From contig OX465295.1 in NCBI GenBank assembly GCA_949987735.1, forward strand, positions 81,603,049 to 81,667,048: 64,000 nucleotides of DNA, given 5' to 3'. Source of the DNA: Leucophora obtusa (lineage: Eukaryota; Arthropoda; Insecta; Diptera; Anthomyiidae). The notes below the pieces were generated by a model. The model was not told where the DNA came from, made no database searches, and saw only the letters and a list, made by a program, of their open reading frames with translations. The position numbers were made by a program, and so were the translations under genes. This document shows, in pieces, positions 22,675-37,105 of this stretch (within the stretch, counting starts at the first letter, position 1; each line of letters begins with the position of its first letter).

Positions 22675-23275
22675 CCATAAAAACATGGTTTTACCAAAAC
22701 TATTTGTAAAATTCTATTTTTCGACCGCATTTTATTTTTAATATATAATCTCAATAAACAAAACTGCAGTTTGGTTCTCTGTTATATAAAAAATTATATA
22801 TTTTCATGTGTATTCAAATAAAAATGACAAGAAAATCTTATGTAATTCTTTGAAATTTAGTTCATGTTGATATTTGTACTTTAGTTTCTGAATTAATAGA
22901 TTAATTAAAAATATTTTTCATTAAGATTTGCAGTAAGCCAAAAATATAAACAAATAACAAATTTTCTCTGTAATTAATAGGATCCATTTTTTATTTTAGG
23001 GATTAGTCTTTAAATTAAGTAAAATTGTAGGATTGGGTTGACGAAACAAGAATTGTTAAATCCACAAAAAATATTTAGTTATATTTAAATAAATTTTATT
23101 TCAGTGTAAATACATTAACTTTCTACCTAGCTAAACTCGGAAGACATGTTTGCTAAATATTAGTAGACTTCAAAAAGGAAAAATTAATTAATTAATCAAC
23201 TGTGATCGTAACATTAGGAATTAATTACTGTGATATTTCATTTATTTATTTTTACAATTATTTTTAATTAATTAT

Positions 23276-23433
23276 ACATATGTGACGCGCAAAATAGAAA
23301 GGGACCTATGGGCAAAAACCGGTTTTGTTCAGGAGAGCATGGGATCGGTCTCATTCGATGCTCAGATGTTGTCCACAAAAAAAAATTGATTTTTTTACCC
23401 TTAGGTCCCTTTCTCTATGCGCTGTCACATATA
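23276..23433. mobile_element. MITE, about 158 bp, TIR ATATGTGACGCGC
   Basis: TIRs ATATGTGACGCGCAAAATAG and, after it, AAGGGACCTA are mirrored at about 23396-23433. Layout and terminal ATATGTGAC match the MITE at 743-906, but the subterminal part differs, so it is a sister subfamily. Confidence 0.8.
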
Positions 23434-23542
23434 CGTGTTTTGTGTCGTTCATTTTATGTATGATAAGAATGCGGTGATGTTTATAATTTTAAAAATAATG
23501 CAAAAGTGACAGAAATGATTATATATCAATAAAATATTCATC

Positions 23543-23579
23543 CCTGAAGATGTTGGAAAAAATGCCAACGAAACGTCGG
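23543..23579 (+). ncRNA. Hammerhead-like core motif CTGAAGA...CGAAAC
   Basis: CTGAAGAT is followed by GTTGG, an AT loop and CCAAC, then GAAACGTC. This is the order of a hammerhead ribozyme core (CUGANGA, stem II, GAAA, cleavage-side UC) with one extra T before stem II. The same arrangement occurs twice in the palindrome at 21074-21190. The surrounding stem I and stem III are not clearly present, so catalytic activity is doubtful. Confidence 0.3.
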
Positions 23580-23861
23580 AATGAAATTTAAAATGGAATA
23601 GTCTTTTATTTTATTTTATATAATTAATAGACCTTGAAAGCCTGTTTTAGAGAAATCTAAAAAACAAATACATTAATTAATATTAAATTTTTCTGCTGAT
23701 TTCAGAAGAGTAGATTGATTGTCTTCTCTCACTGCTTCTCAAGTATCCGTTAGTACATTTTTACTGCTTTTTTAGAAGTTATTTTGAACAACTTCAAAAA
23801 TCACTTCTTTCATTGCTTCCAAAGTATCCGTTAGTATATTTTTACAGCTTTTTTAGAATTA

Positions 23862-25224
<1,363 letters not shown>

Positions 25225-25531
25225 AGGCTTCATTAGTCTAATCGTAAAGTAAAAAAACGTATCTGTAGTCAATTCAATGCGTTAAAATAATATAGAAATA
25301 TATTTTTATCTTTTTATATTTTTATCTTTTTTCTATGCATTGAAACTGTTGTCAAGTAAAATCGTAAAAAAGTTCTGTTGAAAATAGAAATTTTCTATTT
25401 TATTACTTGACATTTAATTCTATGCACAAGAAAAAGATAAAAAATACAATATTTTTATTTTTTATACTCTTTTTATTCATTATGAGAATGATACGTTACT
25501 TTTTTTACGATACTTCCAAACTAATTTGGGC
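25225..25531. mobile_element. MITE inserted within the (ACTT)n array
   Basis: This 307-bp segment between the two array halves has imperfect inverted ends: AAGGCTTCATTAGT with ATCGTAAAGTAAAAAAACGT at the left, mirrored by ATACGTTACTTTTTTTACGA and ACTAATTTGGGCTT at the right. The repeat register on either side is the same ACTT motif, so one array was split by this insertion. The frame opening at 25407 is not coding. Confidence 0.75.
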
Positions 25532-27238
<1,707 letters not shown>

Positions 27239-27315
27239 TAGAACAACATCCAAACAATCACTTAAGTATTGCTTCTAAAGAGCAGTTCCTCTAAAAGTGT
27301 TCGTAAAAAGTGGTT

Positions 27316-27373
27316 TTGGTATCATTTGGCATTTACAAACAGAGAGTCGCGGGTTCGATTCTCGGCGGGACCA
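27316..27373 (+). ncRNA. tRNA-like 3' module of the (ACTT) element
   Basis: GGTCGCGGGTTCGATTCTCG-type T-arm (here AGTCGCGGGTTCGATTC, B-box at 27351-27361) followed by GGCGGGACCA and a TTTTTT run, which would terminate Pol III. TTGGTATCA upstream is conserved in the other two copies and could pair with the ACCAA-like end. A recognisable A-box is absent. Confidence 0.55.
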
Positions 27374-27459
27374 ATATTTTTTAATTTTTTTTATTCTATT
27401 AATTTTTTAATTTGTTTAAATTCAATGTTTTTAATTTTAAAATTTTTAAAAATATGTAT

Positions 27460-28220
27460 ACAGTGGTGGAAAATATAATAGGGACATTCAAGTTTTTTCT
27501 AATTTTATTCTCGCTGCCTTTATTTTTAAAGCTCAAAATAGTGGCAAAATGCGAGAAAATAATTTAAAAATTGTGCAGAATTTTAGCGTGACGTCTATTT
27601 TTTATGTTGGCACTTGTTTTTAGTGGGCGTGGCTTTTAATAAAAAATAAGCGATATGGACCTTCTAGCAAATTACATAGCAAAATTTAGCTAGCATTAAT
27701 CGGATCTATGCAAGCTGTATATTTTTGAAATCCTATAAAATTTTCCTAAATCTTGCGTCACTTTTATCCGCAAAGGATCTCAAGACTATGACAGTGCCTT
27801 AGACATCAACACATTTTTCTTTGTTTTTACCGATTTGAAAATAAAGTTAACAACACTGAAATTTTAATACGAAATGCTTTATACTTAAAGCACCGTAAGT
27901 TTTTTGAGTTTCACGTGAAAAAAAAATGTTTTCACGACAGTGAGTTTCACGTGAAATTATGTAGACTTTCTTTTTACGAAAATTTAATATACAACACTAT
28001 TATTTTTCTTGTGAAAAAGTGACATTTTGTGTTTATTGTAATTGTGCCTTTCTAATTACATAAAAAAATTTTTCATTTTCAGAATTTAAATTACTATTTA
28101 AGGCATTTAAAGTTTGAGTGAAAATTTTCCACGTGAAAAACAACTTACGGCGCATAACGTAGGAAAAACTTGAATTATTTGTTATTTAAAATTTTAGTGT
28201 TGGTAACTTTATTTTAAATT
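27460..28220. mobile_element. Fragment of the CAGTGGTGG foldback element with nested MITE
   Basis: CAGTGGTGG at 27461 and the following sequence to 27889 match the arm at 9666-10110 (GGGCGTGGCTTTTAA, AAGTTAACAACACTGAAATT). The match resumes at about 28160-28215 (TTTAGTGTTGGTAACTTTAT). The gap is the MITE at 27890-28153. Confidence 0.8.
27890..28153. mobile_element. MITE, about 264 bp, TIR GCACCGTAAGTT
   Basis: The left end GCACCGTAAGTTTTTTGAGT is followed by TTTCACGTGAAA. The right end is CACGTGAAAAACAACTTACG with GCGC after it, an inverted copy. It interrupts the foldback fragment cleanly. CACGTGAAA palindromes recur inside. Confidence 0.8.
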
Positions 28221-28681
28221 CGCCTTTGTACAAAAGCTGTTTTCGTACAAAGACTTCGCCGGAACGCGAAATGCAGCAATTATCCTGTGTGTTCTGCTGT
28301 ACTTTTATTAACAAACGCATAATTAATTTATTAGCTTTGTTGTTTTTAATATTTTGTGAAATAAAAAATACAAAAATTTCATATATTTTTATGACAAATA
28401 TTTTTGTTCACATTTGAAAGGGAAAAGCCAAGAATTTTTAAGACTTGGTAGTACTTTTATAACTACTTAATTTTTAAGAAGCTAAATTTATACCACCTTA
28501 AAAATTTATAAATGCTTAAATTTGTATGGAATATTTATACAGAATTCCAAAAAAAAACAAACCTAATATGGAATTGGAGTGCACCCTTTTACACTTGTCG
28601 AATAAGTACTTTTATTGAAGAGAATAAGGGACAATATCTCGCAGTAACAAAGTGGTGTTTTAATGCCAGTCAACGTTCATA

Positions 28682-28755
28682 TCAAAGAATAGCTCAGCGG
28701 TAGAGAGCTAGACTAGCAATCGTGAGGTCGCAAGTTCAATACCCGGTGGCGGCAA
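28682..28755 (+). ncRNA. tRNA-like module, Ala-type loop
   Basis: A-box ATAGCTCAGCGGTAGAG, loop CTAGCAA (would-be anticodon AGC) and B-box CAAGTTCAATACC have tRNA spacing, ending GGTGGCGGCA. The first bases (ATCAAAGA) do not pair with the end, so no acceptor stem forms. The surrounding sequence (to about 28920) resembles the (ACTT) element family (CGTTCTAAAAGTACTG). The element bounds are not clear. Confidence 0.65.
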
Positions 28756-30597
28756 TATAAAAATATTTTTAAAATAAAAAAAATATAATTTTTTTTTTTG
28801 CGAAGAATATTTTTTAATTTTTTAATTGGTAAAAAAAGAGCTTCCTTTGCAGTCGTTCTAAAAGTACTGAAAAAATGTTGAAGTGGGAGTACTCCTCTCC
28901 TATGACAACTTAATGTTAAAACCATTAGTGTTTATGTTAAAAAAAAAGTACATCTAGATCATCAACTGTAGTGCTTTTTCTACTGCTTCGGCATCTATTT
29001 TTTTTGCTTGCTTACTATTAAAAAAATATATGTTTTTGTGATGTTTTTAATCTACTAATATTAATAAAAATTTTTTATAATTTCAGCAGTATAAAATGTC
29101 ATTTGCAATTCCAACTTAGCTCTTTCAGCAATTCCAACTTAGCTCTTTTCGCACTATTTTTAGCGCATTTGTATTGCACAAAACTCCCATTATTTTTGCT
29201 TTTTATAAAAGGGCGCTAGGTAGATGCTTTTGCTTTTTATTTAGCACTTACTATGATACAATTTTAAGACATGTGGTATTAAGTTGCATTTTCCCAAAAT
29301 AGTGATTTTAGCGCTTTTATACTATTAGGTGGCATAAATTATTTTAAAAAGCATATATTTTGATCATAGTTATTATTTAGCGCTTACTAGCATTTTTAAA
29401 TGCCCTGACTGCTCGTTTTGTTCTAAAAAAGTTAGCATCACTGCATTTGATATTGTACAAACAGATTTGCAGAAATATTTCTTTGACAATCACACCATTT
29501 CAGAGGATATGTTGTTTGATGTGTAATTCCCGCTTTAGAAATGAGATTCTGCTGATTTCAGTGGTCGTTTTTGCAGGGTCCTTTTTAAGTAATTTTTATT
29601 TGATTTTACTGCTATTTTTATATCTTAGATTTATATCCATGAGTGTTTTCCTAACAAAAAAAAAAAAAAAAAAAAAAAACCGCAACCGAAACCGGTTTTA
29701 AATGGTTTTATTAAAGAAGCCGTAACCAAAACCGGTTTTCTGAAATGGCCGGTTTGTTGGGCACCGAAATAAATGAAATACTGTTATCAGTAAAATACCC
29801 TTATCGTTATTTTTAATTCTCTGCTTTTGATAATTGCTTCTGGTTATCAAGTATTTTACATAAATTAAGTTGATTAATTTGTTTGTTTATTTTAGTTTGA
29901 TTTTTCTTTTAATTTGTGGTATGCAGCGAAATAACTGAATACCGTTAACCCTAAAATTACTGAAATAACCGAAATATTGTTATTTTAAAAATTGCGTTAC
30001 CAAAATAATTGAAATACCGCTATCCTTAAAATACCGATGCCGAAATAAATGGAATAGCATTACACTCACAATATATGTATTTTCCATAACCGATTAAGGT
30101 TTATTTGAAAAGTAATAGTTAAAGTTTGTTTTCAATTGAAGAATCAATAAAAATACATTGAAACATATTGTTTAACTTTTTTTATCAGTCAATAAAAAAC
30201 AAACCACAAAAAATATGTGTCGGCTATAGGAGTTGATATTTTCAGTCAAATGTCCTATTTTTAGTTTTCTATTTTTTGAAAAAATAATTTAAATAATTTG
30301 GTTGTTTTCTGTTTTAAAACAAAAAATTCAAATATTTGCGGTATTCTTTTTTGTTAAAATAGTTTCTTTATATACAAAATTATTGCAATTCAAATTACAA
30401 GAAATTATTTACTCATTCAACACAAAGATAGCCAATCAAAATATGAACGTGTGTGTTGTGTGTGTAGTGTTTTGAAAATTCAAACAATAAAAAAACTTTC
30501 AAATATGAAAAAGCAAACCACAAAATCGTTTCTTTGTACGTTTTGTCGGTTAAAAATTGATGATTGTTTTAACAGACTCTTCAATTATTTTTATTTA

Positions 30598-31706
30598 TGG
30601 GGTCATTTTGTAAAACGAAACTTTGCTTTCGTTTGAACGTTTTTTTATTTTTAATTTTTTTAAATTTTGTAAAACTCAAAAAAAATATGTATATTTTCTT
30701 TTTTTTCAATCTGGCAATATTATAATTGAAGACAAACTCCTTAATAAAACGGTATTTTATAAGAAGTAAGTAAACGTTTGCAAACGAATATTATGCCATA
30801 TTCAAACGAACAGAAATAGTTGTCGTTTCCTATTAAAAAATTAAAGTTTTTGCATAAAAAGTTAGGTAATTGCAATTTTTGGAATAAAATTGTATAAATA
30901 TGGGTTTAAAAATATGAAGTAGTTAAATGTGATACTCCTATATTTTTTATTCTCAACAAAAAATAATTCTTTTAGGGTCATATGCATAATCACTTTTTAA
31001 ATTTATAAACGGCTTATAAAACAAATTTTTCACACAAAAATCGTTATAAAAAATCAAATTATTATGCATAAGCACTTAAATTTATATGCAAATTAATAAA
31101 AATTTGGGCAATTTTAAAAATATCTGATTTTAGATGCGCTAAGACACGATTTAAAAAAATTTTTCTTTATATATAAACTTCTACGTTTGAGACCAAATGA
31201 AACAAACTGAGGGGTTTCAAAACTAAAAACTGACAATTCGAAACTTAAGGGCCATCTTAACAAACCATACCTTGTACTCCTTTGCTATCCGCTAATGGAA
31301 GGTTCTTCTAATTTAGGTTGATTTTGTGTACAATATGAAATTTTTCTTAAATATATTTGTTGCATATTATAAGGAAAAAATGTCCAAAAAAATATCATAA
31401 AAAAAACTACTAATAAAAAAAAATTTCCCCACACAGGATTCGATACCTGGACCTTAACAATATTAGAACTAAAAATAACAACTCATTTACCAATCAGGCT
31501 AAACAGACTTGGAAAACTCTATGAACAAATTTTTATTTAAATAATTTGTAATTCCATGTCACAAATATTATTTTTTTTGTCTGGCAATAATTACTCGCAA
31601 ATGGCAACAAACGCAAACTACTACCCGTTTTATAAAATACCAAATATTTTCGTTTACGTTTCAACGAAAACGAAAAAACGTTTTTCATTCGAGTTACAAA
31701 ATGATT
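30598..31706. mobile_element. TGGGGTCATTTTGTAA element, copy 1
   Basis: About 1.1 kb, starting TGGGGTCATTTTGTAAAACG and matching copy 2 (32039-33157) at well over 90% by eye across the whole length. The right terminus is altered (TTACAAAATGATT instead of TTACAAAATTACCCCA). It contains a minus-strand tRNA-like stretch and no transposase. Confidence 0.85.
31427..31514 (-). ncRNA. tRNA-like module in TGGGGTCATTTTG element, copy 1
   Basis: On the minus strand, an A-box TTAGCCTGATTGGTAA is followed after about 55 bases by a B-box GGTATCGAATCC, then TGTGTGGGG. The A-to-B spacing is longer than in class I tRNAs and would suit a long variable arm. Stems are poorly paired, so it is tRNA-derived at best. 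Confidence 0.5.
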
Positions 31707-32038
31707 ATTTTATCGATTGTTTAAACAATGTTTGAAAATAAAGAGCAAAATGTTTGGAATATAATGCAAAATCAGTAGTCCTTTTTTTATTTGTGTTTTC
31801 AATTAATTTAATATGTATTTTAGGTTGTTTTTAACGATAAAATATTGTGAGTGTACTCCTAAAATACCGTTACCGCAATAATCTAACATAGCGTTACCCT
31901 TGCCGATAACCGCATCGCTTCTATTACCATCCAAGCATTTGTTATCTTTTCTGATAATTAGTTAGAACAACAGTGCGTATGCTGAATATCATACTGCACA
32001 TATTCATTATACGCACTGTGGTTCTATTCAAAGAATTA

Positions 32039-33157
32039 TGGGGTCATTTTGTAAAACGAAACTTTGCTTTCGTTTGAAGGTTTTTTTATTTTTAATTTTT
32101 TAAAATTTTGTAAAACTCAAAAAAAATATGTATATTTTCTTTTTTTTCAATCTGGCAATATTATAATCGAAGACAAACTCCTTAATAAAACGGTATTTTA
32201 TAAGAAGTAAGTAAACGTTTGCAAACGAATATTATGCCATATTCAAACGAACAGAAATAGTTGTCGTTTCCTATTAAAAAGTTAAAGTTTTTGCATAAAA
32301 AGTTAGGTAATTGCAATTTTTGGAATAAAAATTGTATTAATATGGGTTTAAAAATATGAAGTAGTTAAATGTGATACTTCTTTATTTTTTATTCTCAATA
32401 AAAAATAATTCTTTTAGGGTCATATGCAAAATCACTTTTTAAATTTATAAACGGCTTATAAAATAAAATTTTCACACAAAAATCGTTATAAAAAATCAAA
32501 TTATTATGCATAAGCACTTAAATTTATATGCAAATTAGTGAAAATTTGGGTAGTTTTAAAAATATCTGATTTTAGATGCGCTAAAACACGATTTAAAAAA
32601 ATTTTTATTTATATATAAACTTCTACGTTTGAGACCAAATGAAACAAACTGGGGGGTTTTAAAACTAAAAACTGACAATTCGAAACTTAAGGACCATCTT
32701 AACAAACCATACTTTGTACTCCTTTGCTATCCGCTAATGAAAGGTTCTTCTTATTTAGGTTGATTTTCTGTACAATATAAAATTTTTCTTAAATTTATTT
32801 GTTTCATATTATTAGGAAAAAATGTACAAAAATATATCATAAAAAAAAAACTACTAATAAAAAAAAAATTGTCCCACACAGGATTCAATACCTGGACCCT
32901 AAAAATATTAGAACTAAAAATAACAACTCATTTACCAATCAGGCTAAACAGACTTGGAAAACTCTATGAACAAATTTTTATTTAAATAATTTGTAATTCC
33001 ATGTCACAAATATTATTTTTTTTTTGTCTGGCAATAATAACTCGCAAATGGCAACAAACGCAAACTACTACCCGTTTTATAAAATACCAAATATTTTCGT
33101 TTACGTTTCAAACGAAAACGAAAAAACGTTTTTCATTCGAGTTACAAAATTACCCCA
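32039..33157. mobile_element. TGGGGTCATTTTGTAA element, copy 2, TTA target
   Basis: Exact ends TGGGGTCATTTTGTAA and TTACAAAATTACCCCA with TTA on both sides (32036-32038 and 33158-33160). A 3-bp TTA duplication is characteristic of PIF/Harbinger elements, so this is probably a 1119-bp non-autonomous member. Next to both ends lie inverted blocks rich in CGTTT and AAACG. No transposase. The frame at 33001 is accidental. Confidence 0.85.
32868..32955 (-). ncRNA. tRNA-like module in TGGGGTCATTTTG element, copy 2
   Basis: Same module as at 31427-31514 (A-box TTAGCCTGATTGGTAA). Here the B-box has drifted to GGTATTGAATCC. That the A-box region is unchanged while the B-box mutated argues against tight constraint on Pol III activity in this copy. 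Confidence 0.5.
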
Positions 33158-33160
33158 TTA

Positions 33161-34640
33161 ATTTTTTCTTTGTGAAGGGCATGTCAGAGAAAAACAAAGT
33201 ATTACTTCTAAAAATCATAACTACGCTGTAAATTTGATTGAACTAGACTGGTTCTCAGTTTCTGGTTTTAAATATTCTTTAGTAGTTCTGTTATGCTTTG
33301 TATTGTTAAGTTTTTAACTGTCTTTTTGGTTTCTTCAAATTGCTCATAAAAAACTCTATCGACATGGTCAAGTTTCTAATAATTTCCAAATTATTATAAA
33401 TAAACTTAAAAAACTTAATGCTAAATTAGTCAATATTTAAACACTTTGTTGAGAAATTGTTTAATTTTTTTTCGTATGATATAGTGCTATAATATCGTAA
33501 GTATGACATTTATACGGCATACTTTTTCCTATAGCGGACCAGTTCGCCTGCAAAGCCTCACATGTGAGTGCCTAAGTGCTATAATGTGTCAATGTATATG
33601 AGTTGCTGGCTTTTGTTATTGTTTGTTAGAAAACACGCATGTTTTTATCTAATACAATATATTGCTTTTATTTTGTATAGTTTTAGTTGAGTATTACTTG
33701 TGATTAATTTGTTGTCGTTTTTAATCAGACCATCGCATACATGCTATTTTATATAAACACGAGAATGTGCATGTATGCATAATGCATGCGTGTATATGTG
33801 AATTTAGGATTATTTTTCTGGTCTGCAAACAATTTTCAATGAACTTTTATTATGTACCACAACATATAATTTGTGCTATTTGATGGTTTTTTTAAGTTAT
33901 TCTTGCCATAGTTTGATATTTATTTTTGCATATTTACCTTAACTATTCATACAATAGAGTATCGAGTTTAGTGGTAATTTCCAAATAGTTTAGTAAATTA
34001 CACTAACTAACAGAAAAAAGAAACAAGTTTTTTTCTTTGCTAAACTGATTAGAAACTGACTCTTTATATTGCATGTTGCAATTTGATGCACAACAATGTT
34101 GTAATCTAGTGTTGTGTTATTTAATCGTATGAAAAATTTAAATTAATTTTATTTTTTGAGTACATGTATATGTATTTTAGTTGTTGTTTTAGTTTGATAA
34201 GTAAATTAATTATTGTTTACATTTTGAATTTAGGTTGCAAAATTTCAATAAGTAAAGTTAACTATCTATACATAAGTATTGTAAAAATAAACTTTATTAG
34301 TTCATTAACTTGGTTGGATAGAGACAATTTTAGTTGAAATAATAATTAACCTAAAGTTAGAATGTTACAATTATATAAGTTTGTTAGTAGAAAAAGTATT
34401 CCTATGAATGCAAAAAGTACATTCAATATGGTGTACGAGTGCCCATTATATAAATTAAAAAATGCAAAAATTGTATTTGACTATTTCAATTGCGAATTTT
34501 TGTATATAGGTTAATTACTTTCTTTACTTCTGTATTGTATTATCGACTGAAAATCTGACATTTTGTTTAAAACAATTTAGCAATAAAATATTTAATAAAT
34601 ATTTAATAAAAAAAATAATATCGCGAGTTTTTCAAGAACC
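33161..34640. other. Low-repeat interval, no gene recognised
   Basis: I see no TIR, tandem repeat or shared family sequence here, unusual for this window, and composition is a little less A/T-monotonous (for example CCTATAGCGGACCAGTTCGC near 33530 and several ATGCAT/GTATATG stretches). No open frame or splice-framed exon. It could hold regulatory DNA; that is a guess from repeat depletion only. Confidence 0.4.
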
Positions 34641-34891
34641 AAACATTTATTTCTCTTTACCAATTAATTGCCGCAAATTTAAATGTTGGAATTTTTTGAA
34701 GAAACTTCCAGGAACGTCTTATTTTATAATTTTTAACATTTTCTGACTAAAAAATAAATTTTTCCAACAAACAGTTTCTCTCAAAATTACCGTGTGTTTA
34801 ACTACACGCTGCTATTGTAGGGTGTTTTGAAATCTTATGTTTGGTACAACTTTTTTAGTTATTTAAATTGTTTATGGTACGTATGACAGTA

Positions 34892-35073
34892 CCCAGCAAC
34901 ATTTTTATGAACTGGTTGCCTTTGAACCTGTTCTAGTTTGGATAAACAGAACCTGTTGCTTTTGGGAAGAACTCAAACTAAATTCACCGATGATAGAACA
35001 TAAATTGGAACAGGTTGCATGCAATTACAATTTGTTCTACAACCAGTTGTTTGCATCCGACAATTTTGCTGGG
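34892..35073. mobile_element. CCCAGCAACA MITE, 182 bp, TA target
   Basis: The ends CCCAGCAACATTTT (34892) and AATTTTGCTGGG (ending 35073) are inverted and flanked by TA on both sides (34890-34891, 35074-35075). The interior repeats AACCTGTTCTAG and GAACAGGTTGC-like words in both orientations. Confidence 0.85.
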
Positions 35074-35075
35074 TA

Positions 35076-35190
35076 TGTGACTTTTTGAGCACTCAGAAGA
35101 TCGAATTAATAGGTCGTCCGCCGTACAGCCCCGACTTGGCACCAAATGACTCTTTCTTGTTCCCGCACATCAAAGACGTTGACAACGCAT
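35076..35190 (+). pseudogene. mariner transposase fragment
   Basis: The plus-strand frame reads FLSTQKIELIGRPPYSPDLA, then PNDSFLFPHIKD. This is the block carrying the third catalytic Asp (here PND) of mariner-type DD34D transposases. Only about 35 codons remain. The MITE at 34892-35073 sits directly before it and may have inserted into the relic. Confidence 0.85.
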
Positions 35191-35267
35191 TTTGTCGGCA
35201 TGCAAAAGCATGTAGATCATAAAGGAAAATATCTTGATAAACAATAAAGATATTTTCAATAACAAAT

Positions 35268-35965
35268 TTAAAATAATCATTTTATGTAACGTGATCCATA
35301 TGGGGGCAATTTTTATACTTTTGGCCAAAAACGCCCCACTAGGAAATTTACAGAATAACACCTTTCATAATTTTCGGAAAAATATCAATTTGAATGAATA
35401 AAAAAAAAATGTTCCACTTGATAAAATTAATTATTTTGAGTAACTTGATCCATATAGGGTTAAAGTTCTCACTTTTCACAAAAAAAACCTACTAGGAAAT
35501 TTACAGAATAACATTTATCAGATTTTTATTAAATTGGGATATGCGATAGAACAAGCGCAATTCTCTATAGCCCCAATCTTATTTTTAAGGGTTAAAAAGG
35601 TGGGGTCAAAAGTGTCCGTATGTTAATAGCAATTTTAGTTTTGTATTCGTATTAGATTCTAATTAAAAGCTTTTGTTTATTATTCATTTATTGCTTTCTA
35701 TTAGGAAAGACGTTATTCTGAAAATTTCCAAGTAGGCTTATTTTTTACCAAAAAGTGAAAACATTATCCGTATATGGATCAAGTTACACAAAATTATAAT
35801 TTTAATCAAATAGAAAAATTTTTTTTTGATCCATTTGAAGCGATATTTTTCCGAAAATTATATTATTCTGTAAATTTCCTAGTGTGGCATTTGACCAAAA
35901 GTATAAAAATTAACCCATCTGGATCAGGATACATAAAATAATTATTTTTATCCAGTTGAGATTTT
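35268..35965. mobile_element. Palindromic foldback element, about 700 bp
   Basis: The left arm (35268 to about 35540) and right arm (about 35698-35965) are inverted copies. Both contain CTAGGAAATTTACAGAATAA and ACTTGATCCATAT twice per arm, so each arm is itself a diverged direct duplication. The spacer at about 35540-35697 is unrelated. Superfamily unknown. Confidence 0.8.
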
Positions 35966-36829
35966 TTTTTTATCAATTTAATGGCTTTACAATCTCGTAG
36001 TCATAATTAATATTAAGTTTCATGGGTCTTTTCTTACCCCAGGCCACTAAGGGTTAAATATTTTTTAAACAAATATAAAGATAATTATAGTCTGACCAAA
36101 TTTAAGTGATTTTTTTCAGAAAACTGTGTAAAATTTGATGAAAACATTCAAAATTTGTTTAATTTTTGACAAAATGCGCAATTTTTGTAAAATGTCATGG
36201 AAAGCAGTCTTTCCAATCAAAAATTCGAATTGTCATTTTTCCAGTTAATTTTTTTTCTTTAATATCAACTATTATGTGTTACAAATAGCAATCGACATCT
36301 CCAAATTAGTAGAATCTTCAAAATTAATTTAAAAAAAAACACGTTTTTGCATTTTTATCAAATTCGTGGGTCATTTTGGATTCCAAGCTAAAGTAGGTTA
36401 GTGATATCCGATGAAGTCAAAATTCTATCTCTGAATCATTTTGACTATATTAAATGAATAAATGGAATAAAAATAATTTTTTTTCGAAATTTCGAATTTT
36501 CAGAATTTTTAATAGTAATAAACTTTTTTTTCCAAAATGGGCAATTTTCATCCAACTTTCGGCACTGGTTAACGTTTTCCAAACAAAAAAACAAATTCGA
36601 TTTCTTCAATTTGGGACAGTTTCCAATAAACTGGGGATGTAATGAACGAAAATCGACAAATCTCTATTTTAAGGGACAGTCTAATTAATAGTTTCCCCCC
36701 TGTACTCTATTCCCTACGAAATATCATAAAATAAGATGGAGGTAGGGTTCACCCTTTGGTTGATTTGACATGGAATTACCCATTGACAAAGCAATGCAAT
36801 TTTGCCGCAAATTTGCTGATTTGTAGAGA
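35966..36829. other. No feature recognised
   Basis: AT-rich. The plus-strand frame at 36454-36642 shows no domain. No element ends pair. Confidence 0.4.
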
Positions 36830-37103
36830 CCCAGCAAAATCTTTCATTACCAAATAAGTGGTTATATAATAGAAATTCATAGCTCCGCACAACTTATTTT
36901 TTGGCGTCTAAACTCATTATTTTTGTTTGGCGTGGTCGTTTTTATAAGTAGTCACACTTACCCGCTCGCTTACGAAAATATGACAAATAAGTAGTTATGA
37001 GATTTTGAATAATAAGTGGTTACACACATGCTTACAAAAAGTTTAATTATAAGTGGTTATCCGATTGCTTACTTGATTCTTAAAAATAAGGAGTTAGGCA
37101 AAT
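36830..37103. mobile_element. CCCAGCAAAA-family fragment, target of the DD37E element
   Basis: It starts CCCAGCAAAATCTTTCATTA and contains AATAAGTGGTTA, AAACTCATTATTTTTGT and GCTCGCTTACG, the word set of 3028-3300 and 59230-60130. The DD37E transposon begins at the TA at 37104. Confidence 0.55.
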
Positions 37104-37105
37104 AA

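Larger units (their letters stand above)
30061..31855. mobile_element. TACACTCACAATAT element nested in the hAT copy
   Basis: TACACTCACAATAT (30061) and ATATTGTGAGTGTA (ending 31855, one base differing) are inverted ends that exactly fill the break in the minisatellite. Inside it lies the TGGGGTCATTTTG element (30598-31706), giving three levels of nesting. Confidence 0.7.
29765..31935. mobile_element. Second minisatellite hAT copy, interrupted
   Basis: 29765-30060 repeats the ACCGAAATAAATGAAATA and TAAAATACCG pattern of 4188-4824, including the same spacer (CTGCTTTTGATAATT). 31856-31935 carries the matching right end (CGATAACCGCATCGCTTCTA, then TTACCATCC). The middle is the TACACTCA element. 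The left terminus abuts the decayed hAT end at 29765. Confidence 0.75.
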
